Shown: one piece after another, positions 13,081 to 26,500 of the stretch | Position numbering within the stretch: the first letter of the stretch is position 1 | Layout: each line of letters begins with the position of its first letter | Assembly (NCBI RefSeq): GCF_042242105.1 | Contig: NC_092016.1 | Span: forward strand, 3,953,501-4,017,500 | Source: Pempheris klunzingeri | Taxonomy: Eukaryota; Chordata; Actinopteri; Acropomatiformes; Pempheridae | Direction of reading: 5' to 3' | Length of the DNA stretch: 64,000 nt | Program-made: the position numbers and the translations under genes | The notes under the pieces: model-generated | What the model was told of the DNA's origin: nothing | Database searches by the model: none | The model's input: the letters and a program-made list of their open reading frames with translations, nothing else

Positions 13081-14029
13081 TGGACTGAGGGGGAGGGAGG
13101 AGTGTGTTGATGTAGACAGCCAAGAAGGCACATTTGTGTATGTGTGTATTCTAAATGTAGATGCCAGATCGTGGGCTAAAATTATCCTCCCTTCACTCTG
13201 CTGTGGTTCAGATATAGATGAGTATAAACAGACACGGGAGGGAAAAAAGGAAGGAGAGGAGGGTGGAGAGGATAAATGGGATGAATGAGTGGGCGAGTGA
13301 ATGGAAGAGAGGAGGAGAAAGGTACGTTTGGGAAAGGGTTTGAACAAGATTAGCTCTGAGAAAAGAGCAATTTGAGCAGTGGGTTGTGTTTCTTCTTTGT
13401 CTTCATCCCAAACCTGCTTGCAGCTTAATTACTGCGAAAGTCTAGATAAACAAGGAAAGCACAAAAGTTCATACTTCCATACAAGTTTATGATAAAAATC
13501 CAATGAAACATCATTGATTTATACAAAGTAGCATAGTCAGCCAATTCAACTTAAGCACTAATAAAAAAAAAAGATTAAATAAAAAGGTACAAAGAAATGC
13601 ATTCATCAACATGTTGCAAAACAGGGGGGGTCTTAATCTTTTCCTACAACAATCTGACAAAAAATACTCACAACTCGGGGAGTCTGTTGTTCCACAAAAA
13701 TACACTGAATATTTTAAAAAATTAAAGGGGGAAGAAAACATTTAGATTTACTTGTACTATCGCCTTGGCCAAGAGGAACATGGGAAGTAAATGTTTAAAA
13801 AGTCGGAGCCCGTTGTCTGACACTCTGAAGACAAGACACCAAACCCACACCGCCCCCCAAAAACAACTAAACCTGGATTAGAGAGCTGGAAAGTGAAAAA
13901 AGATGCGGAGACAAAAACAAAAAAAGGGAGGAGAAAAAAAAAAAAAAAAAGGAGTAGGTGACAAATAGTCCATCTGGATGTGATGCAGTTCAATGAGCAG
14001 TGTGTTCTGTGTGTGTGTGTGTGTGTCTC

Positions 14030-17000
14030 TCAGTAGATTCGGCCTCGGCTCCTGTTGCCTCTGGTTCCAAAACCTCGTCCTCGGCCGCCCCTGAAGCCAC
14101 CACGTTGCTCTGCAGTCAACAAAACAAACACTTAGGACAGACAAACATATTCTAACCTGAACAGTACTGAGTATGAGACAGATGCCAGTTTTGGATAACA
14201 AACACACATAACTGACAGGAACTTGTGACAACGACATATTAAAGACACAACTAGAGGTGTCTACTCGTTGTGTCTTTGAATTTGTTCATTTAAAAATCAT
14301 GTGTAATGAACAGGACGGATCACAGTTCAGGAATAAACTCAGTTTTGGACAAACTGTAACAGGAGCATCGTTTCTGAATGACCACAAAAATATCTTTAGC
14401 ATTTCTGCACTGATTTATTTTAACTTACTGGCCGTAAAAAAAATAAAAAACAACGACTAATATTTGTATTTCCCGTCATCGGTTTTTATAACATAACTTC
14501 ACACGAAGATTATAACTACAAACGTTTGGTTGTCCAACCATAACTTCAACAGAATATATATATTATTATATTATAATATGTTTGCCTGGTGTTTCATATG
14601 ATGAATGGCCAGTCTGAAGGCCAGGTGACTGTTACTGATAGTTAAACTATGACTGACAGACAGGACCAGGAGGCTCGTGGCTCTGAAGCTCAGCTGATGG
14701 CAGCATATTTAGCTATTTATTGTATATAACAACCGTATGGATCATTCAGATTAACAATGGAGAATTGTCCATTCAATTACTGCAAACCCAGGCGGACTGG
14801 AGCTGCCGTCTAATTGTGTTTGCTAAATAAACTTAAATTAAATATAAAATGAATGAAATAACCCAGTGTTTAGTAAAATCCATAAAAGGTGAACATGCTG
14901 CACAACAGTGTGAAAAAAAAAAGTGTTCCTCACCGTAATTAAAATTGCCAATGGATGCGCTGTACTTGCCGCTGGGGGGGTTGTATATTTGCCGTGCGTC
15001 CCTTCGGGGCTGAGGAGAGACCTGTTTTTTTGTGGTGGCACCGGAGCCCATCTCCTCACCTGACGGGCGCTTGGGTCTACAAACACAAACCAGAAGTAGA
15101 TGATGAGGACCTGGACCCTGCTGCCGTGTGTTTGGATCCCCACTAAGGTCGAATCGAAAGGTGCTTCTATCATTTTTAACGTTAAACATCGAACATTGAA
15201 GAGGGAGCAGACTTACGCTACTGCTTCTGTCTTCTGGACAGGTTTCCAGGACAGAGTGACTGTGCTCTTAAATGATGGAGGGTTGTGGAAGAGATCCTGG
15301 ATGAAAATAAAGATTGAGAGACAAAAAGAAAACTATTGGTCATCGTGTACATCTTCTATTTCCCCTCCTAATTAACCAAGTGATCAGAAAAATAGAAACA
15401 ATATAATGCCATCTAATACAATCATCATGTCTGAATCCTCACTAGTTGTTGATAGTGTCAGAAAGGTGCCTTGGTTGGTTGGATATTATTATTATCATCA
15501 TTATTAAGAGATGTTTCTGTTTTTCTATATACATAAATGATGCTTTAACATATTGCAGCTCAGCTCAGCACCATGAAGCATCGTCTGAAAACCTACCACA
15601 GAAACAACTCCATACACAAACAACCTGAGCAGCAGTAGTAGATGAAAACTGGACATTTGAAGTTTATCGTGTTGCATCATGCAGGCGTCATTACTGTAGT
15701 CACTGTGTATGTGACCAACATCTTACCTTGATGAGGACATTGATGTTGTTTGTGATCTTGAGGGCCACCACTTTGATCTTGTTCTGATTACACACAAGAG
15801 ACAAGTTAGTCTTTGACATATTTTCACCGCAGAATTATCTCACTTTGCGTGTTTGTTGACTTTATGCATCAAGTTTCTATTCAAGCAAAGCAATCCAACT
15901 TCAGATGACAGTCGCTGTTACCTCTTCTGTCTTCAGAGCGTCGCCTGTCTTGCCTTGCAGTGCTACTCGCAGCTGTCTGATGTAAACCTGCAGGCCTCTG
16001 GCAAAATACTGTAACCTGTTTAAACAGAAATCACATCCAATTCAATGTAAAAAGTTTGGGGATGAAATGCCCAAGATGAGCCTGACAAGCTCAAAATCAC
16101 ACTTTGGTTTAAGCTCACTCATGTTATTACTTCCTTTGTGTGTAACTCCCTCACCTGATCTTGAAGTCTTTGAGACGCTCAGCATCCACTTTGTCGATGA
16201 GGAAGTCTGGCAGCTTCTTGCCCAGCTGGTGGAAGCCGAACAGGAGACACTCCACATAACTGAACTGCAGTTTGGGCTCCTCGTTTGCTGAGTTCTCACC
16301 GTTCTCCACCTCCTCTGGTGGCAGAGGCATGAACTCCTAATGAAACAGAAAAATCAGGGGAAAAAAAAATCAGGACCAAAACCTATTTTAGTGTCAAATA
16401 GCTTGGAGCATTAGAGGGAATATATATTAAAACTAATATATGGGATTTTTTTTAAATACTAGTATTTTTTACCAGTACTTATTGTGGAGCATGCACTGGG
16501 ATACCGCTAAAATAAGCCAATTAATTCTAGAAATTGTTACTAATAGGGCCACTTACAAAGTGTATTTAAAAATAGACAATGTGACTCCGCTTCCTCTCAC
16601 TGTATAAAAATAAAGCCTAAATATTCTGGACACAGGAGCTGCCATCTTGTACTGGTGGAGACGCAATCAGTGCTGCGCAGACTCTGGCTCCAAATAGACC
16701 CCCCCAACCCAGAGACCCACGACATATCACTATATTTCAGTGGCATCAAATAATAAACTGACCAGAATAAGAAGTACCCAAAATGACAGACTATCTTTAA
16801 CATTTATATTTTTTAAAAATAGATTTTACTTTGTTCTGTGTCCCATCCACTAACACTGACACAGTGGGCTTTATGAACCCGTCATGCCATCTGTTTTTAT
16901 ACACAGTCTACGGGGACACTGTTTTAAATTCCCCACGTTGATTACTACAACCTTTTTGCATCTTACAGATAATCCTGTAAGCACGTACTTCAATAACTTC

Positions 17001-20000
17001 TTCCCTACTTTGAGTTGCAAAAAAAGAAAATTGTTGGTTCAAATACACAAACCAGATGGAACAATAATATAAGCCATGCTCATGACTGTCCCAAGCAACA
17101 GTTATTTAAGGAAACTAAGCTAGAAAATTAAACTTCAGTTGACCAGGAGAGCCCACAGTAGAAAGCTGACCATGTGTGCAACAGTATGAATGTAAATAAA
17201 AGAAAATACTAAAAAAAAAAAAGAGCAGTAAAATCTCAGAATGAATCAGGGAGAAAACTGCCTGTGTGTATTTTGATGTTTGAGTACATTTCCATTTGTA
17301 TTCCTCTGTGTCCAACAACAACAACAACAACAGGACCGTCCGTTCTCACCAGCAGCTTGGTAAACAGCATGTTGAGGTTGGCCTCCAGCTTCTCCATGTC
17401 TCCACAGAACGGACTCATCTCAGCCAGCAGCTTCAGCACCTACACACACACACAAACACACAGCGTAATGTGCATTGCTAATGAGAAACAGTGTTGCGTG
17501 GTGCAGACTAATGACCCATTAACAACATGCAGTTGGCTGACACCTCTGACAGGTGGCTGCCACGCTGACTTTGTTTACTACTACAACCGCTCACCAAATG
17601 TCAGACATTAGGAGTATCGACCTCACACCTGTGGCCATATTCGTCGGGCCTCTCAGGAGTAGAAGTGCTGATTCGGGTTGAATAAATGCAGGTCGGGTAA
17701 CAAGTCTTTGTGTCTAATGGCCACACTGGCTTGTAAACAGCAACGGTGAATAGGCGCTGGTCTTTTTGAACGAGGCTGTACTGTTGTGAGGTCGGGTGGT
17801 GGGGGGCAGCATCAGCTGACAGCGTCATGGAGAAGAGGCAAGTCAGAGAGGTCACAAATTCAAAACAGTTCGTCTGCTAAGAGTCGAGGACAAAACACGG
17901 CGTCACAGTTGCTGAATTTACCCACAACTGAACCAGAGTTTCAAAGTAAATGGGTTTAAGCTGCAGATTGTGTTTTCACGGAATTTCAAGCTCGTTGATT
18001 AGATGTTTCTTGACATAGTTCTCCTCGAGAGTCTACCTTGAAACAGCTTGTATCTTTATAAAAGGAGGAGACATATTCTGACTATTTTCTGTACTGGTGA
18101 TTTTACTATGAGACTTTCATACAAATCCAGTTTTACTTCTGGTGCCAAAAAAAACCCTCATATTTCAAGTTTCATAGTAGAATTACGCAGAACACACAAC
18201 AGTTTTAACCCATCTTTTTACAGCTGAATCCAACACAAAATATACAAAAGTAAGTGCCTTAAGGTTTTTGCTAAAACTGATGATCATTGGTCCAAATATC
18301 ACTGACACGGGCATCAAGGGGATGTAGAAGTCTACTTTTAGATATCATTTCAATCATACCACAGCAATAACCACAACCATGTCCGATAGTCCATTAGTCC
18401 AAGACTGCAACACCAGGGTGGTGGTGGTGTGACAAATTAATGTAAGAAGAAAACGCTAATTTCATCATTAGACATTAAAAAGACAAACTCACCTCCAACT
18501 GAATGTCCAGCTCAGCCACAGGACTTGTCAGAGCGCTGAGGTTGGTCAGGACGTGTTCACAGAAGTAGGTTACAAAACGTGTGGAATGGACGTTTTTCTA
18601 TAAAGACAGGAGATAAACATGATTACTCATCGTAACTGTGTTCCTGTAAGAGGACTGGATATGTGTAAGAACATAATACTGAGCAACTAATTTGATAATC
18701 CATTAATAATCATTTATGTCCTTCATACAAACATGAATATGCTGATTCCAACATCTCAAATCTGAGGATTTGCAGCTTTTCTGTGTCTTATGTAATGGTA
18801 AAATGTTTTTTTACAATAAGCAAAGCAAGGACACAACTTTGAATGTTTGTGATGAGTGAATTCTAGTGAAAGTTTCCTCTATTTTTGAGTCAATTAACAG
18901 ATTAATCAAAAAATAAGATCGCTTGTCAACTCTGACATTATGTCATGTGTTTTAATGTATGGTGCATGCAAGACGTTCTCATTTTGAGTTCAAGTTCAAG
19001 CATTGTTTTCTGTCATGCTGAAAGTTTTTAATGTCAGCTGCCATTGTTTCTGGACACATTCAGCAGTGATTTATAAGGCTCTTCTTAAGTACTTACAAAC
19101 GCTGATATTATGCCAAAAAATGTTGAATTCTCATTAAAAAAAATCTTTTAAAGGCACTAAAACCTTTTAATTGAACTTGGCAAAACACTTTTCTAATCTA
19201 TGTTAAGTCATTATTTGGTCAGTGAACTTGGTTGATGTGAAGTGCGCTGGTTGTTCTCACAGAGAAGAGGGGCAGGGCCTGGCGTGTGCACTGCAGCAGG
19301 CGGTCAACAGTATCGGGATCAGCTGGGTTGAGGGCCTGCTCCAGGAAAGCCTGTTCCACCACCAGCTCCACCAGCTGCTGTCGTCCGTTCACCGTCTGCA
19401 GCACCCGAAGGCCCGATACTACACGCATCAACAGCACAAACTCCTCTCCCGTCACATCCTCCAGGACCTGAGGAGAACAAAAGAAAAACCCTCAAACGTG
19501 TGTTCCTTTCTTTTTTCAGCAGTCCAACATCTATCAAACGCTCCATTGTCATTTGAACTCCCAGTCAGACGATTTTCAGCAAAGGTAACATGTAAAGCAA
19601 AATCTCATCTCCACTTTCTAAATGGTAATTAAACCCGTGGCCATATTATACTGGGGGAGAGTTGTTGATGGACTCGTAGATTCACAAATCAGTTCACCAA
19701 TTTACAAAACAAATGCAAGAACACAATATGGAGTGATGTAATTTGATGTAAATTACCTTTGTTACATTCAGGCGTAAAGAAAAAGTTCACTCATCTTTGA
19801 TCAAAGACCACTGATCAGTTCTACACTATATGCTAACCTTCTTTGTCTCTGCAAAGACGTAGTCCTCCACCTCCTTTGTCATGACGTCCTCTGGCAGGGT
19901 CTTCAGTTTGGCTGACAGAAACTTGATGGCTCTTTCCCGCACGATGTCTTCTCCCTGCAGGATCTGAGAGAAGAGGCCTCCGAGAGTACCTGAGCAACAA

Positions 20001-22471
20001 AACACAGCAGGAAAAAGGATTGTGTTGATGAAAGTCATTAAAAACTCAGTGGGATTACAATCTGAACTAACTAACTCAACTATCATGAAATACAAGCTAA
20101 ATTGTAATCTCATGATTACAAAAAAGGAAAATCCAATCACCCTATTGAGCAGGTAGAGAAATCTGCATGACAGAAGAGATTACAAATTATGAGGGATTAT
20201 TTCCAAAAAAGAAATAAACTTATTCAGATCAACTGGCAGCGATGGATGAATGATGCTAACAGGAGCAATTCACACAGGTATCTGTATAAAACATTCACAT
20301 GGCCAATGACACAGCCCTGAGTGAAATGATATAGTTCACAACAAGCCCGCTCTACAAGTAGAGAGAAATCTCACTCTGGGATAAGTATCCCAAGGAGGAA
20401 GAAAAGAATCCTTAAAAAGAATTAAGAAGCAAACAGGAGCAACACTCACCCTTTGCATCGATCTTGAAGATAGAAATAAGTGCTGCATTCACTTGGTTGA
20501 ACTCTGCTGTATCATCTGAAAGCACAAACAATTACAGATTCTTCAGTGGTCATTCTATGAGATTTTTACTGAACAGTAGCAGATCACAGCAATCAAGACA
20601 TCAACGTGCTTGGTCAGACTGACAAGCATATCCAGGGATTAACACTGTCTGACAAACAGAGTAGAATATTCACAATAGATCACAGCTGGGACTGAAGTAA
20701 ACAACACAGCCACACTTAAAGCCTGTAAAACCACCTCTGTCAGTGAAGTTGCTTGTTAAAAAAAACTAATTTAAAACCCTAACAGGACATAGAGGTCCCG
20801 CAAGTATTCAGCTTGAGGAATCTAATACCTGTCTGAAGGAGCTGGGTGAGAATATCTGCAACTCTGAGGATGTTCTCGCCAGTTGCAAAACGCGGGAGCT
20901 CCTTGATGGCCTGCCTTCGAATCTGGGCAAAGACAAGTACACATACACAGAGAGGTGGTTAGAAAAGACTACTGTGAATCCAGACAGTCAAGGGAGGAAA
21001 CTCCACATCAAACTAGGAACATATGAAGCAGCAAATTTTAACGCTAATAACCTTAAAGGTCAAGGCCGACTCTGCGGGTGCCACAGAGTCTACTGGGGTG
21101 TCCATGCACACCCGTGTCCTTAAGTACTCACCGACACATCCTCATCTTCACAGAGGTCAAGCTGAGCGTTAATGGCTGCGTCGGCCAGTTCTGGAAAACT
21201 GCTGAAGAACTTGGGGATAAACTGCGCTGCCAGGCGCTTCTCCTTCGGGCCGCCCTTCACGCCATCCAAGATTACTTGGTAGGCATCTTTGTGCTGCAGA
21301 ATAAAAGAGAGGGCATCAATAACCATGTGCAGCATATACAACAGCAGCATCACATTATAATTCATGCTGAATCTCACGCTATGATACGGCACAGGTTCCA
21401 CATTGAAAGTGACTTCAAAGGCTCACTGTTTTGTAGCACTGACTAGAACAGCGGTGGGACACTGAGTGAACCTGGGTGTTGTAGCTGATATTGTTATGTA
21501 GAAACTCCTGTACTGTGTATGTTTGTTTACGACAGGGAGAGGGGATGCTGTGAAACTATTCTGTTTGAGGGCAGAATGGCCATTGATGCCTCTATGCATG
21601 CAAAGGGCACGTCACTTTAAAAAAATAAAATTATTTTAGTTATAGGAGTACTGATCAGCTCATGAAAATAACTAAAACTGATGAGAATAAAATCTGCATT
21701 ACACACTGGGGGGTTAAAGGGTATTTACCAGGGGCTACGGACTATAAGGATGTGGTGAAGTTTCACTGCAGGCAAGTTTCTCTCTAATCTCTGCACTTAT
21801 TTTGCCCACTCTTTGTTATTTGGTCAGCTGTGACTCCCCTAAAGTTATGAAAATGTAATACTACGTGGCTGATTGCTTCTCTATCAGGCAGCCTCGGAAC
21901 AAATGTGTGTATTTTGATCATTTACTAGGAGATATTTCTCCTGTTCACTACCTTGTAAACGTTATCAATGTGCTGTTGAAACTGAATCTCAAACTTGAGG
22001 TGAAGTTAACTAGTTTTCCTTTTGTGCTGCGATCTTACAAAGTTCACATCAACTTCTAGATAACACGAGCTCGGATGAGAGGTGCTGCGGTGAATGTGAA
22101 TCAGCCACCCGGGATAAATAGAGCTGCCCTGGGTTGAACTTGAATGAAAATGGGTCCCCAAGTAACTAAATTAGCGCCTGGTCGACTTGTTGAATTGTGA
22201 ATGTCGTGTTAGTGCCGCCTATCGTGAGGTCCACGGCGAGGCCATCACCATTGGCCCGGTCAGTGCGTTAGCTAGCTAACGATACAGTTAGCCTAGCACG
22301 CACTCAGCTGAAGTTAACAGCAGTGGAAGCAAGATGAGATGCAGAGGCGAGTCAAAAGAAATATTGGTTCAATAATGTTAAAAAATGAACTATATTTACC
22401 TGGCTAAGGTTGTCCTTGGCATCAGCAAGGACCCCGTAGCTCCGATAGAGATCCTCAATAGTGACCGCCAT
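14030..22471 (-). CDS. api5: Apoptosis inhibitor 5 (API5), complete
   Basis: Nuclear helical-repeat scaffold protein with anti-apoptotic roles (family knowledge). Fourteen coding exons join in phase to 1584 nt (527 aa; human about 524): 22400-22471, 21132-21293, 20829-20922, 20450-20515, 19838-19989, 19261-19467, 18493-18597, 17350-17439, 16155-16336, 15922-16015, 15727-15783, 15217-15296, 14934-15076, 14030-14109. The start MAVTIEDLYRSYGVLADA aligns with the human N-terminus. HEAT/ARM-like helices fill the first part (e.g. HKDAYQVILDGVKGG). The leucine-rich segment VECLLFGFHQLGKKLPDFL follows, then a basic stretch (PRRDARQIYNPPSGKYS) and a C-terminal RGG tail (QRGGFRGGRGRGFGTRGN). Lys252, the first residue of exon 7, corresponds to human Lys251, reported as an acetylation site. 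No break is seen. The 5' side carries an NRF1-type site; the 3' UTR end was not fixed. Confidence 0.97.
18690..18930 (-). repeat. Likely dispersed repeat in an api5 intron
   Basis: CATCTCAAATCTGAGGATTT and TTGAGTCAATTAACAGATTA recall a common teleost interspersed repeat related in style to the one in the tdg introns. The match is remembered, not computed. Confidence 0.35.
22267..22280. repeat. Perfect 14-bp palindrome near the api5 5' end
   Basis: GTTAGCTAGCTAAC, in intron 1 of api5, 120 bp inside the first coding exon boundary. It is one of several GCTAGC/GTTAGC words near 5' ends in this window (see findings). Confidence 0.8.
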
Positions 22472-22716
22472 CAGCGTGCGTCCGGGTGGCTGTCGCTCAC
22501 AGAAAAGACCGCCAATAAAACCACAAAGAAAGCCCTCACTCTCTGGTCGATTTAACTCCGTTTCAGACGACTGCAGTAAAAACAACACCGTTGTACCGGA
22601 AAGGGGACAGGGGAGATGAAATTATCGAGACGCCGCTGAATGAACACCCCCCACTATCTGTCTTCCCGCACTGTTCTCTAGCGTGCTAGCTTAAAGGCTA
22701 CGGAACAATCAGGAGA

Positions 22717-22726
22717 GCGCATGCGC
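22717..22726. promoter_or_regulatory. NRF1-type palindrome upstream of api5
   Basis: GCGCATGCGC, the palindromic core of nuclear respiratory factor 1 sites, lies about 246 bp upstream of the api5 start codon in a local CpG-containing stretch. Such sites are typical of housekeeping promoters. The assignment is by motif only. Confidence 0.55.
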
Positions 22727-23388
22727 GGGGTTAGCCAACCGTGTGGAGAGTCACTGCACACGTGATCCCTCGTGTGCGCAGAGCCGGTGCGCAGTAAAAC
22801 TGCATGTAAACAGATCTCGGATTTATTTTAAGAGCATTATTAAGATAATACGGATTATAGTGGACATAACTTCCTTTATTGACATTGTTGTTTTTATTTT
22901 ATCCTATGTGTTCATGGTTTTTTTTTTAAATAAATTAACCTTTTTCCTATTGTAAAATGACACATTTTCTATATACTGTAACTAGTATGATGCCAAGTGA
23001 CTGTTTGAAACTTGTGGGGTATCTACTTTACTTTTGTAGGATGTGTGTCTTTATACCTGCATGACAACAAATACTTTGTATTTAAGAAAAAAAAGCTGAT
23101 GATACATGTAGATTATAAAACATAAGTCAAGAATGTGGATCCAGGAGAAGACGACTTCCATCAACAAAGTTGCTGTCTGAAAACATCAGTGAGAACATTT
23201 TCTAATCAATATAATTCACTGATGTGAATGTGAATGTATAACATGTCAGGCAGGCTGTGTTTCATTGGAGACAGTCTGCTGACAAATGTCTTGTAATGTG
23301 ACCTGAGTAAAATCTGATTAGGTGTCCTGTATTTGATCTCTGACAGTAAATGAAAAGACAAATCAAAATGTAAAGTCAGCGCAAACAC

Positions 23389-23394
23389 TTTAAT
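23389..23394 (-). terminator. Probable samm50 polyadenylation signal (ATTAAA)
   Basis: ATTAAA on the minus strand about 120 nt after the samm50 stop codon. This is the nearest polyadenylation hexamer variant seen and would give a short 3' UTR. No transcript evidence is available. Confidence 0.4.
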
Positions 23395-23511
23395 TGAACT
23401 AATTAGTCGCAACAACCATTCTGTACAAGTATTTTCCTCTTCCAGCAACATGTTTCTGGCATAAAATTAATGTCGACAAGGAACACAAGGATTCTCCAGA
23501 TCCAAGGGGTT

Positions 23512-26500
23512 TCACAGGAACCGGATTCCTGCTCCAAACTGAACCCCATCACATATCCTGCAAGGACGGAGAGAATCAATAGCAAAGCAAAGCAAGATAT
23601 TGCACATAAAATTTAGCCTAGTATGCCTTAAATTACCTTAAAATAAGTCTAATGGGGGAACTTCAAAGTCATCTTGCCTAAAACAACCCCCAACCAGCCC
23701 TACCTGTCTCCACTCTGGACTCCCATGGGAATGCAGTAATTCAGCTCCAGCCGGGCAATGTTCCCCAAACGCAGCACAATGCCAAGTCCATATGACCAAC
23801 GGATGCATTCTGCCAGTTTTTTTAGATGTGCCTGTGGCCCCTCACCTGAGAAATAGCAATCATATTACCTCAGCCAAACAGATAACAAGTTAAGGTATTA
23901 AATCTAATTTTACTCATTACACGGCTGCTCATTGGGTTTCCCACTACTCACCATAGTTAAGGTTACAAAGGTTTCCGGCATTGAGGAAGAAGTGTGTTCT
24001 GAAGAGGTCACCAAAGCCCCCCCTTCCTGGCCTGAAGGGTAGAGGGGTGTAGAGGTGGAGGCCTCCAGCCCAGTAGCCCTCTCCACCCAGGTAGTCGCCT
24101 GCCAAGCCAGTAATACCAGCACACAACCTTTCAATTAACCATCGAACTTCAATCTATTTCCACGCAACTCAGCCAAGTTAATGTCTCACCTTCACTCTGT
24201 GGGCCCATGCTGTACATACTGAATCCCCTGATGCTCGTGGGGCCTCCGAGATAGAACCTACGAGGTTGGCAGGAGGACAGAAATCCACTTAGAAATCATG
24301 AAAAAAGACACTTCTTATTACCCCAGCGCTTGACTGAGAATTCTCACGTTTTTACATTTTCTTCAGTATCAAAGTAATCCAGTAATAGTTGTCCTAGACA
24401 TCTACAGGTACATTGCAAACAAGAACTGCCGATAGCTAATTCGGCATACTTTTCATGATGTCTCTTTGCAAAAATGTAAATACACACAATGCACTGAATT
24501 TCTGTACCTGTCTGCTATGCTTGTTGGCTTGTCACCAATGGGAAGGAGTAAACCACCCCACAGTGAAGCAGAAAGGACCTGGAGGAGAAAGTCAGAGGGT
24601 TTAGTCTAACAAACTAACCAAAGATCATCATCAAGTTGGTGTTTTGGTAACATAAAAATTAATGGCTAAAGAAGGAAAACACCAAGGTTTTTCAGTAATT
24701 AGTCTGTTGGTCCTTAAGTTAACTTTCTGCTAACAGACCATTCTTATAAAAACCTGGGCATATTACTTGAATTCTTCACCTCGCACTTAAATTGTTGGAC
24801 AAAAACAATGTAAAACCACAAATAAACCAATACTTCAATATCCTTGTACTTGTAAAGTACATGTAGACGTTAAACTGCATGAAGTGCCTTTAGATGGGAT
24901 GATCTGGTAAATGGCTGAAATGTCAAATGTAGAATCTCACAGAGTCCCAGAAGAGCGTTTTGTTGAGCTGGATCTCAAAGTCCTCCTTCAGGAAACTGGC
25001 GTCTCCCCCAGTGTAGCCAGCAAGTTCCTACACAACCACAACACAAAACATCAACCTGGTGTACAGGTTGAGCCATATTCTTTTCATAAAGCATTTGGAA
25101 AAAGCTCTGGTTTAGTGCTCAACAACAAACCTGATGGATCTTCAACAGGCCGCCTTTCCTGGGAAGGATGGAGGAGTTTCTGGTGTCGATGACCATAGCA
25201 TGCTGTAAAACAAAGTGGCATCTTTCACATGATACTGCTAAACACAGGTGTAGTTTATTATTATTATTATTCACTTTTCACCAACTATTCAACATAATTC
25301 ACACCAGCATTTACCGTCCCCAACTGTATGATGAGTTACTGAAATGTGTTCTGATTGTTTGAAGCCTTTACTTAAGTGCTGAATAACAGCTAGGTAGTTT
25401 ATTCTCCAACAGAGGACTTCACGAACCTTCACAGCTATTTCGAAGTAGCATCTTCAACATTAAACAGGGAATAAATACCGAAAGTGAAGACTTGAGGGAA
25501 TGGCCGCTCTCCTCCCGAACAGCAAACGAGGCGGTGCGAGCCAGACAGCCGAGCTCTCTCCAAACTCCCTCCCACTTCAGGGTTTGGTTGGTCTTCCACA
25601 CTGGGAACTGTGGGGGGTAAAAAGGTGATTAAAGCACCAGTTTATTACTTTTATTTACGCAGATCTCGTGCAGTAAACGAGCCTGCTTCATATTTTGTTG
25701 GTAACACAGCAACTGTTGTCTCCTTACAACATGAGGAAGTGATTTGTTTCTGCAAAAGGCTTCTGTTGGTAGAGCAGATTCCTTATTATTATATAAGAAA
25801 ATGTTAGTGAAAGACAACTGGCCCGAACTCTTTGTGTTTAAGGAATAAAACTCCAGCCCAGAACTGACATTATGATCCAGAACAGAATATTTCGAGCGTC
25901 CGTTCTGATTATTTTCAGTTCATTTTGTCAACAATCTTAATCGCACAAAATGAGAAAATATATACATATTGATATACGAGTGGGATAATGTAGAGCGAGC
26001 TGGTCATTATTGCAAACAGCAACAGTCTGCTATTCAGGAATAACAGACCGTAGAAAGCCGTAATTGACCAACTGATCAGAATCGAGTATTCAACAAAGCC
26101 GTGTAATAAATATATATAGTATATAAAAGTATTTACACTTATTTCAGCAGAGACGCCTCGATCCGTCTCCCTCAGTGAACTCCATGGAAACTGACCGGTT
26201 ACTTTGTACAAGTTGAGTGAGACACTGAAAGTGAAAACAGAAAAGAAGAAGTGTCAACACCCTGCTTGGACTTAGAATATATCCACATGTAGCTACAGCA
26301 GAGAAGGAGCCAAATCTAGAGCTCAAGGGGAGTCACCCTATCTGCATAATGTGCAACCTCAACCACCATGTAACAGGACTGCAGGACTTATAGCAAAAGA
26401 AAAAGTCTTTCTGTAAATACTGTAGACATCATGTATTAAATCATTCGACCTTTGTGAATCTTACTTGCGTTCAAAGTTTCCTGGTTGAGGTTTGAAGAAG

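Larger units (their letters stand above)
1..13400. other. Gene-poor, microsatellite-rich region
   Basis: No coding exon with convincing protein similarity was found on either strand. Open frames here are made of dinucleotide or homopolymer translations or are short and featureless. The region holds at least a dozen GT/CA, CT or GA arrays, several G/C homopolymers, and purine-rich stretches. Minus-strand donors at about 970 (GGAG|GTAATG) and 1840 (AAAAG|GTAAGTGA) and the CRE at 2826 could belong to a leader of a gene continuing to the left. That is inference only. Confidence 0.5.

Noticed and set aside
16400-16810. Possible interspersed repeat in an api5 intron (GGAGCTGCCATCTTGTACTG region)
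   Set aside because: It feels familiar from fish introns, but no second copy in this window and no structural hallmark supports it.
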